Below, piece by piece: positions 14,966 to 21,596 of a stretch of DNA of 29,588 nucleotides. Made by a program: the position numbers and the translations under genes. The notes beneath the pieces were generated by a model. That model ran no database searches. It saw only the letters and a list, made by a program, of their open reading frames with translations, and had not been told where the DNA came from. The stretch is taken from the IMG/VR virus record IMGVR_UViG_3300032073_000158, positions 1-29,588 of that record. One strand, written 5' to 3'. The stretch comes from a virus. Numbering within the stretch: the stretch's first letter is position 1; every line of letters begins with the position of its first letter.

Positions 14966-16873
14966 CTAGTGTATTTCTGCATAATTATCACCAAAGCTAT
15001 AATCTATGCCAAGCGGTACATTGAGCTTAACCAAGTTGTTTACACTCTCAATACTGTCTTTCATTATCTTTGCTACATTCTCTTCTTCTCCTTTGTTACA
15101 CAGGACAATAACTTCATCGTGGAACTGTCCTATGATGTTTAAACCAGCTTGCCTACATTTACCCACCCACAAGTCAAAGCAGTAAACACCTGTGCTTTGA
15201 TTAAGTGTACTAAACTTATCCTTCTCGTAACGTAACGAGTGGTACATACCGCTGATAGGGTTCTGTAGCCAAGAGCTACCGTTTACTTCACGAACCTTAA
15301 CACTGTCGGCTACAGCTCCTATAGACCAGTTTCTTTCCCAGAATGCAGAGAGCATGAAGTCAGCCTCTGAGTAAGTACCTGCCATCTGTACAGCCAAACT
15401 CTTTGGACCTACACCGTAAGTGGCTGCATAATTAACAACCTTGAATTTCTTACGCAGGGCCTTAAGATCAAGCTCCCCTTTGTTGTAGGCATCTATGTCA
15501 GACTGAGAGATCTTACCTGAGTGTTTGGCTAAGTCCAAGTGGGGATCAAAGCCTTCTACTGACATCTCGTCAACATAGTCTGGGTCATGGTCATACATGT
15601 AGTGTCGCTTAGTTGTATCTTCCAGTGATACCATATCAGCACCACACAAGACATGACCTTCGGGTGCAATCAGGCATCCACGGATCTCTTTACCCCAAGG
15701 CTTTTCCACTGAGGGTAGATTTACCAAAGGACGAGCGTGACGGAACCGCATGGTGTTAGTGAAACCTGCAATACTGGCTTTGACATAGCCATCCTCTACA
15801 GAGTTTACGAAAGCTTTGAAGATAGCCAGACGATGGTTGATTATCGTAAGACCTTCTAACAGTTCTACAGACTTATCTCTTTCTATCAAGTCTTTGACAG
15901 ATTGACATAGTTCATTGTTAACACGTATCTGAGGTACACCTTGAGACTCCATCTTACCACTATCTTGTTTTAACTTACGTGCACCTAATATGTTTTGTGC
16001 CTCTTTGTTAAAGTTAGAGTGACCTTCCTTACCTTTGTAGTTGTCAATATAAACAGCAGGTTCCCAACCCAAGCTAAACAACCAGTCCTTTACCTGTGTG
16101 ATGGAATTAGGATTGGCGTCCACCTCTCTCAGGACTACCTTAACAGTCTCTGTGGTATGGGGTAGCTTCATATCATCCATAAGAGTTACCCAGTCACTAG
16201 CAAGCTTAGTCAGATCACCAGCAGAGTTAAGCCACTTGGCAGGTCTCTTACGAGTGCTGTAGACCTTTTGATTAGGCATAGCTTCTGTAAGCTGATCGAC
16301 TTTATCCGCCTTCATAGCTTCCAGTTGAGCTAAGTGGGTCTCAGCTTTATCTACATCCAATTTCCACTGTAGCTTCTCCTGATCTGCAGCACAGTCCAGT
16401 TTGAAGCCTAAGTAGCTAATGCACTTTTTAAGATCTTCCTCTTCTTTATAGAGCTTCTTCATCTTGTACATAAGCTCGTTATACAACCGAGTGTTAATCT
16501 TAACGTCTTCTTCGCACCTGTGTATATACTCCTCTACACTGAGGCTAGACCAATCGTCTATCTGGGGCTTAGGTACACCGTACTCTACGCCATAGCCCTC
16601 AAGACCATGACGAGGACGGTCATAGTTAACATACCAAGACAAAGCTAGAGTATCTATTACCTGTTGATCTCTCCTAGGCTTAAACCCAATAATCTTCTCA
16701 AGCACAGGTAAGTCATAACGTATGATGTTGTGACCTATAATCTTACCGGCTGCACATAGAGCTGCCTTCATCTCTGCGTAGTCTGTGGTAGACACCACAA
16801 GATCTCCCTCAGTAAAACTAAGGCAGTGTATCTTTGTAGCATCAAAGCCATCTGTTTCAATATCGAATATCAT
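14966..16873 (-). CDS. Family A DNA polymerase with 3'-5' exonuclease domain (635 aa)
   Basis: I chose the ATG at 16873, two bases after the previous stop (TAGAATG), so the protein begins MIFDIETDG at exonuclease motif I; a start nine codons earlier is possible. Numbering from M1 here: DIE (D4, E6), N49/D54 in GHNIIRYD and D123 (EEDV) form the proofreading site. Palm motif A is GADMVSLE (D413), motif B is RKKFKVVNYAATYG (R474, K478, Y482), and motif C is FHDEV (H585, D586). Y482 is at the position of E. coli Pol I residue 762, as in T7. Exonuclease motif III has Arg where Tyr is usual. There is no N-terminal 5' nuclease domain; a separate exonuclease gene supplies it. Replicative polymerase. 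Confidence 0.92.
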   Translation of the reverse strand: MIFDIETDGFDATKIHCLSFTEGDLVVSTTDYAEMKAALCAAGKIIGHNIIRYDLPVLEKIIGFKPRRDQQVIDTLALSWYVNYDRPRHGLEGYGVEYGVPKPQIDDWSSLSVEEYIHRCEEDVKINTRLYNELMYKMKKLYKEEEDLKKCISYLGFKLDCAADQEKLQWKLDVDKAETHLAQLEAMKADKVDQLTEAMPNQKVYSTRKRPAKWLNSAGDLTKLASDWVTLMDDMKLPHTTETVKVVLREVDANPNSITQVKDWLFSLGWEPAVYIDNYKGKEGHSNFNKEAQNILGARKLKQDSGKMESQGVPQIRVNNELCQSVKDLIERDKSVELLEGLTIINHRLAIFKAFVNSVEDGYVKASIAGFTNTMRFRHARPLVNLPSVEKPWGKEIRGCLIAPEGHVLCGADMVSLEDTTKRHYMYDHDPDYVDEMSVEGFDPHLDLAKHSGKISQSDIDAYNKGELDLKALRKKFKVVNYAATYGVGPKSLAVQMAGTYSEADFMLSAFWERNWSIGAVADSVKVREVNGSSWLQNPISGMYHSLRYEKDKFSTLNQSTGVYCFDLWVGKCRQAGLNIIGQFHDEVIVLCNKGEEENVAKIMKDSIESVNNLVKLNVPLGIDYSFGDNYAEIH

Positions 16874-16874
16874 T

Positions 16875-17483
16875 CTAACCCCACTGTTCTGCCATAGCAT
16901 CTGCTATGCCTTGATAAGTCATACTACGTTTCTTCCAACGATCTTTAGAAGGAGAAAGATAGTGTATTCTGTTACGCTCTGCTTTAGTAAGCTTTAGCAT
17001 ATCCTCTTTTACATTATCTGTTTCCTGTAACAAAGGCAACCCTCTTAACCACAGACAAGTAGCTTTCTGCTCCTTATGCCCGAACATCCAAGGTTGTACA
17101 GTCTGACTTTGGTGCCTAAACCCAATCAACTCTTTTGCATACTTGTGCATAATAGGGTTCTCCACACAGATCTTAGGGATCTCTAAATCAAGGAACAAGC
17201 TAAAGAACTCTGCACCCTCTCTCAGTCTGTCCCACCTAGATGGGTCTCTGTGCAACCAAGATACCCCTGCATTGGTCAGGTAAGTGCAAGGTGGATGAGC
17301 TATAACCATATCCCAAGAAGTGTCGTAAAGGACATCTCTTACGTCTCCTTTGTAGTGATAAGGACTGTCATCATCTGAATCCAATAAGTCACAAGATACA
17401 GCGTTATGTCCTTTAGCTCTGAAAGCCTCTCTGACAGTCCCAGAGAACTCACAAGCTACGAGAATGTTTTGCTTAACGTACAT
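16875..17483 (-). CDS. Short cytosine-C5 methyltransferase-like protein (202 aa)
   Basis: Motifs resemble C5-DNA-methyltransferases: a SAM-binding CEFSG (11-15) and acidic D32, then HPPCTYL (63-69, catalytic Pro-Cys of motif IV) and ENP (108-110, motif VI). The protein is about half the usual length and lacks an obvious target-recognition domain. Related proteins are common in phages and are annotated as DNA methyltransferases. Possible roles are protection from restriction or modification of the phage's own DNA; neither activity nor target is shown. A catalytic Cys in PPC fits a C5 mechanism. Confidence 0.65.
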   Translation of the reverse strand: MYVKQNILVACEFSGTVREAFRAKGHNAVSCDLLDSDDDSPYHYKGDVRDVLYDTSWDMVIAHPPCTYLTNAGVSWLHRDPSRWDRLREGAEFFSLFLDLEIPKICVENPIMHKYAKELIGFRHQSQTVQPWMFGHKEQKATCLWLRGLPLLQETDNVKEDMLKLTKAERNRIHYLSPSKDRWKKRSMTYQGIADAMAEQWG

Positions 17484-17746
17484 TTGTTTCTATCCTTTAT
17501 CCGATACCAACGCTCCATAGTTCTACTTATACTCTTAGGCGTTAGTGATGTGGCGTGTAGGAGTATACCCCCTGTTACTCTTCCGTACAACCCCTCAATT
17601 TCAAACAGGGCATTGTCTATGTAGTCTCCTTCACAACCTTGGCTGATAGAAGGGGTGTTTGGCAATGGACCTCTCAATCCTAACTCTATTTGGTTTACCT
17701 CGAAGTCGAAGAGAGCTTCCCCTAAAGCTTGTTCATGTATCGACAT
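17456..17746 (-). CDS. Unknown protein (96 aa)
   Basis: An ATG at 17746 preceded by GGTGG is preferred over a TTG 18 bases earlier. The sequence is mixed helix and strand (SIHEQALGEALFDFEVNQIE, then GDYIDNALFEIEGLYGRVTG) with a basic C terminus. It overlaps the methyltransferase-like start by 28 bases. No known motif; function unknown. Confidence 0.5.
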   Translation of the reverse strand: MSIHEQALGEALFDFEVNQIELGLRGPLPNTPSISQGCEGDYIDNALFEIEGLYGRVTGGILLHATSLTPKSISRTMERWYRIKDRNKCTLSKTFS

Positions 17747-17912
17747 ATTGCACCACCCTTGCAACTACATAAGATTTAGCGCGTTTTATCGCCTCTTCTT
17801 GGTTATCGTAAAGCCTTGGTTTAGTGTTGGGATGAAGTATGTCATCGTCAACCTCATTGACCCACTCTGTACCCCCAAGGCAAACTTGTACTGCATATTT
17901 AACCACTGACAT
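17733..17912 (-). CDS. Small YAVQ-type protein (59 aa)
   Basis: A 59-residue frame starts after an AGAGGAAA Shine-Dalgarno (about seven bases) and overlaps its neighbours by a few bases at each end. It reads VVKYAVQVCLGGTEWVNEV followed by a helix (NQEEAIKRAKSYVVARVVQY). The same layout, a YAVQ strand pair then an E-E-A-x-x-x-A helix, occurs in the 18117-18284 product. The two look like diverged paralogues. Function unknown. Confidence 0.6.
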   Translation of the reverse strand: MSVVKYAVQVCLGGTEWVNEVDDDILHPNTKPRLYDNQEEAIKRAKSYVVARVVQYVDT

Positions 17913-18120
17913 TTGGTTTCCTCTTAGGTTTAACAGACATCGAAGGTGTATTAGTCTTCAAGCATTGACCTGTGGCATTCCTATCTAAGGCATACACAGG
18001 TTCGTAATAGGCTGGTAGAGCGTCTCCACAGGCCCTAGCACTGGGGAAGATCACTTTAGACTGTAAGTGATCCCCATTCAGTGTGTAGCTCAATACAAGG
18101 ACAGTATAAAACAACATCAT
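17899..18120 (-). CDS. Small exported-like protein (73 aa)
   Basis: The ATG at 18120 overlaps the upstream stop (ATGA) and has GGAG five bases upstream. A hydrophobic N terminus (MMLFYTVLVLSYTLNG) is followed by two Cys (in RACGDAL and GQCLKT) and a basic C-terminal tail (SVKPKRKP). This resembles the style of the 9171-9356 product: signal-like start then disulfide-capable body. Possible periplasmic or membrane protein; function unknown. Confidence 0.5.
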   Translation of the reverse strand: MMLFYTVLVLSYTLNGDHLQSKVIFPSARACGDALPAYYEPVYALDRNATGQCLKTNTPSMSVKPKRKPNVSG

Positions 18121-18284
18121 AGATACTCCACTACTACACCAGTGTTCCACCTCTTTGCTTCCTTCTCAGCTTCTTCACGGTCAGTAAAGACCCATACTTT
18201 AGTGTCGTATGTCCAAGGGTTCTCTTTTCTAACGAAGGTGTATTCACCTTTCTCAATCTCTATTTGAACTGCGTACCTACCCAT
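18117..18284 (-). CDS. Small YAVQ-type protein (55 aa)
   Basis: Starting at the ATG at 18284 (AAGGA nine bases upstream), the protein reads MGRYAVQIEIEKGEYTFVR, a Trp/Asp/Lys segment, then a helix with DREEAEKEAKRWNTG and ends in VVVEYL. It looks like a two-strand plus one-helix mini domain shared with the 17733-17912 product. The reading frame upstream of this ATG is a shadow of the Zn-ribbon gene at 18277-18399. Function unknown. Confidence 0.6.
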   Translation of the reverse strand: MGRYAVQIEIEKGEYTFVRKENPWTYDTKVWVFTDREEAEKEAKRWNTGVVVEYL

Positions 18285-18399
18285 TACTTTTTTCCTTCTC
18301 TTCTTCACTCTTGTGTTCTTCGTAACAATCACCGCACAGATGCCACCCATTCGGTCGACGTTGGCCTTCTGTTGCATTGCATCTTACGCACCTACTCAT
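18277..18399 (-). CDS. Zinc-ribbon micro-protein (40 aa)
   Basis: A strong GGAGAAAAGTGATG start drives a 40-residue frame that fills the gap after the primase-helicase gene. It contains CVRC near residues 4-7 and CGDC at ~22-25, a compact CxxC...CxxC zinc ribbon, then a highly charged Glu/Lys tail (EEHKSEEEKEKSNG). Such micro-ribbons can bind nucleic acid or protein; which is unknown here. Its stop overlaps the next ATG by eight bases. Confidence 0.7.
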   Translation of the reverse strand: MSRCVRCNATEGQRRPNGWHLCGDCYEEHKSEEEKEKSNG

Positions 18400-18442
18400 C
18401 ACTTTTCTCCTTATCTAATCCAGCCTTGATTAATGTTACCTC

Positions 18443-20008
18443 TCATGAGTGTGTCTCCTCTAATGTAAACGAATGTGAGTCAAATAGAAGAGTACCTGCC
18501 ATACCTTCTTCAGAACAAGGGCGGTTCTTCTCTACCCGTAGCTGCGTAGTATTACGCTCATGGTCATCCTCTGACAATTTATCACGGTACAGGTCAATAA
18601 TCACAGAAGCTCTCTGACCGATCATCTTACAGTACTTAGGGTCACCATTCTCGTTTGTATGTGCAATGGTCACAATACCTACGTTAAGCTCTGCAGCAAG
18701 CTTAGAGAGCCTTACAGATAGATCTGCAAGCTGTTGCTCCTTGCTTTCCTCAGAAGAACCTACAACTACATCTTGGATAGGCTCAAAGAATATATACTTA
18801 CACTCACAACCTTGACTTAGATAACGTATCTGCTCAATGAAATCATCAGTATTACCACCGTCAGGCATGTAGAACTGATAGATCAACTCATCCTTGGTAA
18901 GATCCCTGATGGCATCCTCTACTAGGTCGTGTACCCCAAGGGCATCAATGATATCCCTACGTGTCAGATTCTGGTTTAAGTGATAAGACACAAGACCTAA
19001 CAGAGAACGTAGCTTGGTTTCCTCAAGGTGCCAAGAGGCGAAAGGTACACCCCGTTTGATCATGTTGTACTCAAGGTAACGCATGACCTCAGTTTTACCA
19101 ATGCCAGTAGGTGCTTTGATCACAGTGAAGTGACCCTGCATCAAACCCATGATCTTATCATCAAGAGCTTCGATACCTGTAGGTACATAGTTATACTCAG
19201 GGCTTTCCTTGAATAGCTTGACGAACTGATCTGAGGTATTTAGAATATTCTCAGGGGTATATTTATTAGCATTCCACCAAGCGTTACTGAACTCCTTACG
19301 TGCATTATTGGTAAGGAAATCATTAGCGTCTTTGTAGACATCATGGATAACCCGATAGGTTTTATTCGGGAACATATTGAATATCTTAGCAGCCACTGCA
19401 TTACCAGCTGCATCATTATCAACACTGAGGACGATCTTCTCAAAGCTATCAAGCCAAGGTGTACACTTCTCCCAAAGCCTCTTAGAAGGAGTAGCAGAGG
19501 GTAAAGACACTACAGGTGTGATGGACTTACCACCCATGATCTCCTGCACTGAGAGAGCGTCTATCTCACCCTCAGTGATGGTTACCATACGTGCACAACC
19601 TGCAGGGAATATGTTCATACCAAATAGTTCATCTTGACTAAGGTTCTTAGCCGAGAAGGTCTTAGGCAGTACCCTGATCTTCTTTCCACCGGAGGGGTAG
19701 ACATACTCTTGTTTAACTACGTCTCCTGCGGCATTCTTGTAGCTGCGTACATCATACATCTCCATTACACTACTAGAGATACCTCTAGCTGCAATATACT
19801 CATAGTCTTTTATCTCTGGTATCTCTACATCAAAAGCCATTTCTTCATCACTCCTATTGCTTTTACGTTTCACCACTTTATCTATTGCGAAAGACCAATC
19901 ATCGCAAGACTTACAATGTCCTATTCCTTCATCTGTATTGTAGCTGTAGGCATCAGAGCTGCCACAACCCTCTACATTAGGACAAGGTAATCTACCTATC
20001 TCTGGCAT
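18443..20008 (-). CDS. Primase-helicase, T7 gp4-like (521 aa)
   Basis: The ATG at 20008, with AGAGGA upstream, is preferred; an ATG seven codons earlier (20029) also has a weak signal. Numbering from the earlier start: a zinc-ribbon C16-x5-C22-x16-C39-x2-C42; TOPRIM motifs ITEGEIDAL (E153, E155) and LSVDNDAAG (D204, D206); then a RecA-like helicase with Walker A APTGIGKT (306-313). This is the T7 gp4 architecture: it makes primers and unwinds DNA ahead of the Tyr-type family A polymerase. The gene is first in the leftward replication operon, behind the promoter at 20061-20089 and beside the iterons. Confidence 0.92.
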   Translation of the reverse strand: MPEIGRLPCPNVEGCGSSDAYSYNTDEGIGHCKSCDDWSFAIDKVVKRKSNRSDEEMAFDVEIPEIKDYEYIAARGISSSVMEMYDVRSYKNAAGDVVKQEYVYPSGGKKIRVLPKTFSAKNLSQDELFGMNIFPAGCARMVTITEGEIDALSVQEIMGGKSITPVVSLPSATPSKRLWEKCTPWLDSFEKIVLSVDNDAAGNAVAAKIFNMFPNKTYRVIHDVYKDANDFLTNNARKEFSNAWWNANKYTPENILNTSDQFVKLFKESPEYNYVPTGIEALDDKIMGLMQGHFTVIKAPTGIGKTEVMRYLEYNMIKRGVPFASWHLEETKLRSLLGLVSYHLNQNLTRRDIIDALGVHDLVEDAIRDLTKDELIYQFYMPDGGNTDDFIEQIRYLSQGCECKYIFFEPIQDVVVGSSEESKEQQLADLSVRLSKLAAELNVGIVTIAHTNENGDPKYCKMIGQRASVIIDLYRDKLSEDDHERNTTQLRVEKNRPCSEEGMAGTLLFDSHSFTLEETHS

Positions 20009-20060
20009 AATTTTTCCTCTTTTAGTCATATCACTCTTCTCAACTGCGAGAAGTAAAACT

Positions 20061-20089
20061 ATAATACACTATAGTGTTACTAAAGACAA
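20061..20089 (-). promoter_or_regulatory. Sigma-70-like promoter of the replication operon
   Basis: On the minus strand TTGTCT (20084-20089) and TATTAT (20061-20066) are separated by 17 bases, giving a start near 20054 and a short leader before the primase-helicase gene. The 12-bp palindrome ACACTATAGTGT (20066-20077) sits across the spacer next to the -10, a likely repressor or activator site. AGTAACACT-type half sites lie nearby (see findings). Confidence 0.65.
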
Positions 20090-20134
20090 TAATAACTTTT
20101 AGTATTTATAAATAAAGTAACACTAAAGATAGGG
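20090..20134. other. AT-rich stretch between primase promoter and iterons
   Basis: This 45-bp stretch is about 80% A+T (AATAATAACTTTTAGTATTT and on), flanks the iteron array and holds the AGTAACACTA operator half site. It is the natural candidate for a DNA-unwinding element. No gene is present from 20030 to 20366. Confidence 0.45.
20116..20125. promoter_or_regulatory. AGTAACACTA half of an operator-like inverted repeat
   Basis: AGTAACACTA here is the exact reverse complement of TAGTGTTACT at 20072-20081, 34 bases away, across the primase promoter. The same word recurs in other control regions of the window. This fits DNA binding by a dimeric regulator or looping, not a transcript hairpin. 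Confidence 0.5.
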
Positions 20135-20246
20135 ATTTCTATCGCAGCCTTATTTCTATCGGGGGACAATTTCCACTGGCGGGGTAGCTAAACCAATTTC
20201 TATCGGGGGCCAATTTCTATCCCAGGCCCATTTCTATCCCAGGGCC
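20135..20246. repeat. 17-bp iteron array (six copies)
   Basis: Copies of a 17-bp unit, consensus ATTTCTATC(G/C)(G/C)RGGSCM, begin at 20135, 20152, 20169 (diverged), 20196, 20213 and 20230. They form two sets of three, each in exact 17-bp register, separated by 10 extra bases. The array lies between the AT-rich promoter region of the primase-helicase operon (20090-20120) and 12-bp repeats. Tandem iterons beside an AT-rich stretch and a replication initiator or helicase gene are the usual form of an iteron origin. That function is inference; no initiator protein is recognised. Confidence 0.75.
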
Positions 20247-20322
20247 TAAGACACCTGGATTAAAACTAAGGTTAGACCCTGGCCAGGTTCCAGGCTAAGA
20301 TCTAAGCCAGGGTCCAGGGTTA
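20239..20322. repeat. 12-bp repeat array, copy 1 (seven units)
   Basis: Seven 12-bp units start at 20239 and run to 20322 in register, e.g. CCAGGGCCTAAG, GACCCTGGCCAG, GATCTAAGCCAG, GGTCCAGGGTTA. They belong to the same CCWGG/CTAR-rich family as the large array at 23313-23588. They contain the perfect palindrome CCTGGCCAGG (20278-20287). No coding frame is present. Confidence 0.65.
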
Positions 20323-20325
20323 AGG

Positions 20326-20360
20326 CAAAAGAAAAACCCTAGCTAATCTCTTAGCTAGGG
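20326..20360 (-). terminator. Strong intrinsic terminator of the 20.4-23.0 kb operon
   Basis: On the minus strand a perfect 10-bp stem (CCCTAGCTAA/TTAGCTAGGG at 20360-20351 and 20346-20337) with a four-base GAGA loop is followed by TTTTTCTTTT. It lies six bases after the stop of the 63-residue gene. It separates the leftward zinc/peptidase operon from the 12-bp and iteron arrays, so transcription does not run through the presumed origin. Confidence 0.9.
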
Positions 20361-20366
20361 CTTAGT

Positions 20367-20558
20367 CTAGTTTAGTGTATTAGTTTGTTTGTGTATCTCT
20401 AAGTTTACAATATTGGTCATATCTTCCAAAAGAGCTAAGGCTTGAATTAGCATATCTAGCCCTTCTTCAACCCTACCTAAGTTAATAAACACAGCTGATA
20501 GCCTTATGTTCTGCTTAACAGCCTCGGTAACTTCTAGTATTCCTTCTAAGTGTTTCAT
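20367..20558 (-). CDS. Small helical protein (63 aa)
   Basis: The second ATG (20558) is chosen because AAAGGA sits seven bases upstream; an ATG two codons earlier would leave too little room. The protein is almost fully helical (GILEVTEAVKQNIRLSAVFI, then EEGLDMLIQALALLEDMTNI) and ends shortly before the terminator. No motif is recognised. It could be a small binding partner or regulator; function unknown. Confidence 0.6.
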   Translation of the reverse strand: MKHLEGILEVTEAVKQNIRLSAVFINLGRVEEGLDMLIQALALLEDMTNIVNLEIHKQTNTLN

Positions 20559-20581
20559 GGTCATTCCTTTGTTAGAGTTAG

Positions 20582-20599
20582 AGGGGGCCGAAGCCCCCT
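20582..20599 (-). promoter_or_regulatory. UUCG-capped hairpin after the peptidase gene
   Basis: On the minus strand a 7-bp stem AGGGGGC/GCCCCCT is capped by UUCG, four bases after the peptidase stop and before the next gene. It repeats the design of the hairpin after SSB (14390-14409) with different stem sequence. There is no T-run, so it is probably an RNA 3'-end stabiliser or partial terminator. Confidence 0.6.
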
Positions 20600-20603
20600 G
20601 CTG

Positions 20604-21596
20604 TTAGGCTAGGCGACTGGTAACTGTTACGTTAGCACCGTACTCATAGAGTTCGTCTACGAGATCATAGGGGTTCCCGTAGAAGTCCTTGAGCAATAGA
20701 GCCACCGCATTGGGATGGCTACAGACAAGCTCTAGGAAGTCGTCCGCTTCAGTATCCTCTGCCACCATCTTAGACGGTATCCAGCAGTCTCCGTCGTCCC
20801 AGTAGTCGAAGGAGCTTCTATAGCTTCCGTGTTGGGGATACCCCCAGTGACGGTCGTAGTAGTAATCTAACACGGTAGGATCGCGCTCGAATACTAGCTT
20901 TGACCAGTCGGCTGCTATAAGCGCATCTCTGAGGGCTGAAGCGAAGAACAGGTCTTGAGTTTCTCCCTTAGTATGTTGCGCGTTGTAACCTACAGAGACA
21001 TTTGTACACTCTGAGATTAGCTGCGAGTACTCGTTAGAGTCGGTGTAGGAACCCGTAGGATCGGGCCGCATACCTAACCCCAGAATACTGTCTAGGGATA
21101 CTGCAAAGGCATCAGAGCATGTCCTGATCCCCGACTGGTGGGTGATGATATCTTCCTTGCCCTTCCTGTCGAACGATATCACAGCCTTGAGGCTATCCAT
21201 CCATGGCGGGTTGTCCTTAACAAGTTTGCTAGAGCCAATGCACCCGCTTTCTTCTTCGGCATGGACTACATAAACACCCTCGATACCTGCGTCGATCATC
21301 TCTAAGATTAACCATATACCAGTGGCACAGTCTGCGCCCAGACAGTTAGAGTCGCTGTCATTAGCTAGGCTAACGATATCGTTCTTGATCTGGATCTTTT
21401 GCATACCGCCAGAGTTATGCACACTATCGTAGTGAGCTGCAAAGCAGAGCTTAGGGTTGTTACCTATGACAAGCTCATAGTTACCATGCTTGTCTGGAAA
21501 CCCGAAGGTCGGGTGTAGAAAACGGCTACAGAAATCCTTTATGGAATCCGTGCCATGCTTGCGCTTAAACTTAAGCATTGAGGTTAAACTATGCAC
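20604..21596 (-). CDS. M28/M20-like dizinc metallopeptidase (330 aa)
   Basis: The ligand set of a co-catalytic zinc peptidase is readable in order: AAHYDSVH (H55, D57), LGADCATGIW (D89, bridging Asp), HAEEESGCIGS (catalytic and ligand Glu ~114-116), SFDRKG (D143) and YNAQHTKGETQD (H208). The first ~225 residues are the peptidase core; the last ~100 (aromatic/acidic, with YYYDRHWGYPQHG and DDFLELV) are extra. Such enzymes remove N-terminal residues or deacylate small substrates. A phage replication-region copy is unusual. A GTG start at 21596 (AGGAG nine bases upstream, overlapping the previous stop) is preferred over ATG at 21578. It is co-transcribed with the zinc-ribbon protein; the target is unknown. 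Confidence 0.75.
   Translation of the reverse strand: MHSLTSMLKFKRKHGTDSIKDFCSRFLHPTFGFPDKHGNYELVIGNNPKLCFAAHYDSVHNSGGMQKIQIKNDIVSLANDSDSNCLGADCATGIWLILEMIDAGIEGVYVVHAEEESGCIGSSKLVKDNPPWMDSLKAVISFDRKGKEDIITHQSGIRTCSDAFAVSLDSILGLGMRPDPTGSYTDSNEYSQLISECTNVSVGYNAQHTKGETQDLFFASALRDALIAADWSKLVFERDPTVLDYYYDRHWGYPQHGSYRSSFDYWDDGDCWIPSKMVAEDTEADDFLELVCSHPNAVALLLKDFYGNPYDLVDELYEYGANVTVTSRLA

Noticed and set aside
18285-18377. N-terminal extension of the 55-aa YAVQ protein
   Set aside because: It is out of frame with, and fully covered by, the zinc-ribbon gene with its strong Shine-Dalgarno; the extension is Lys/Arg noise.
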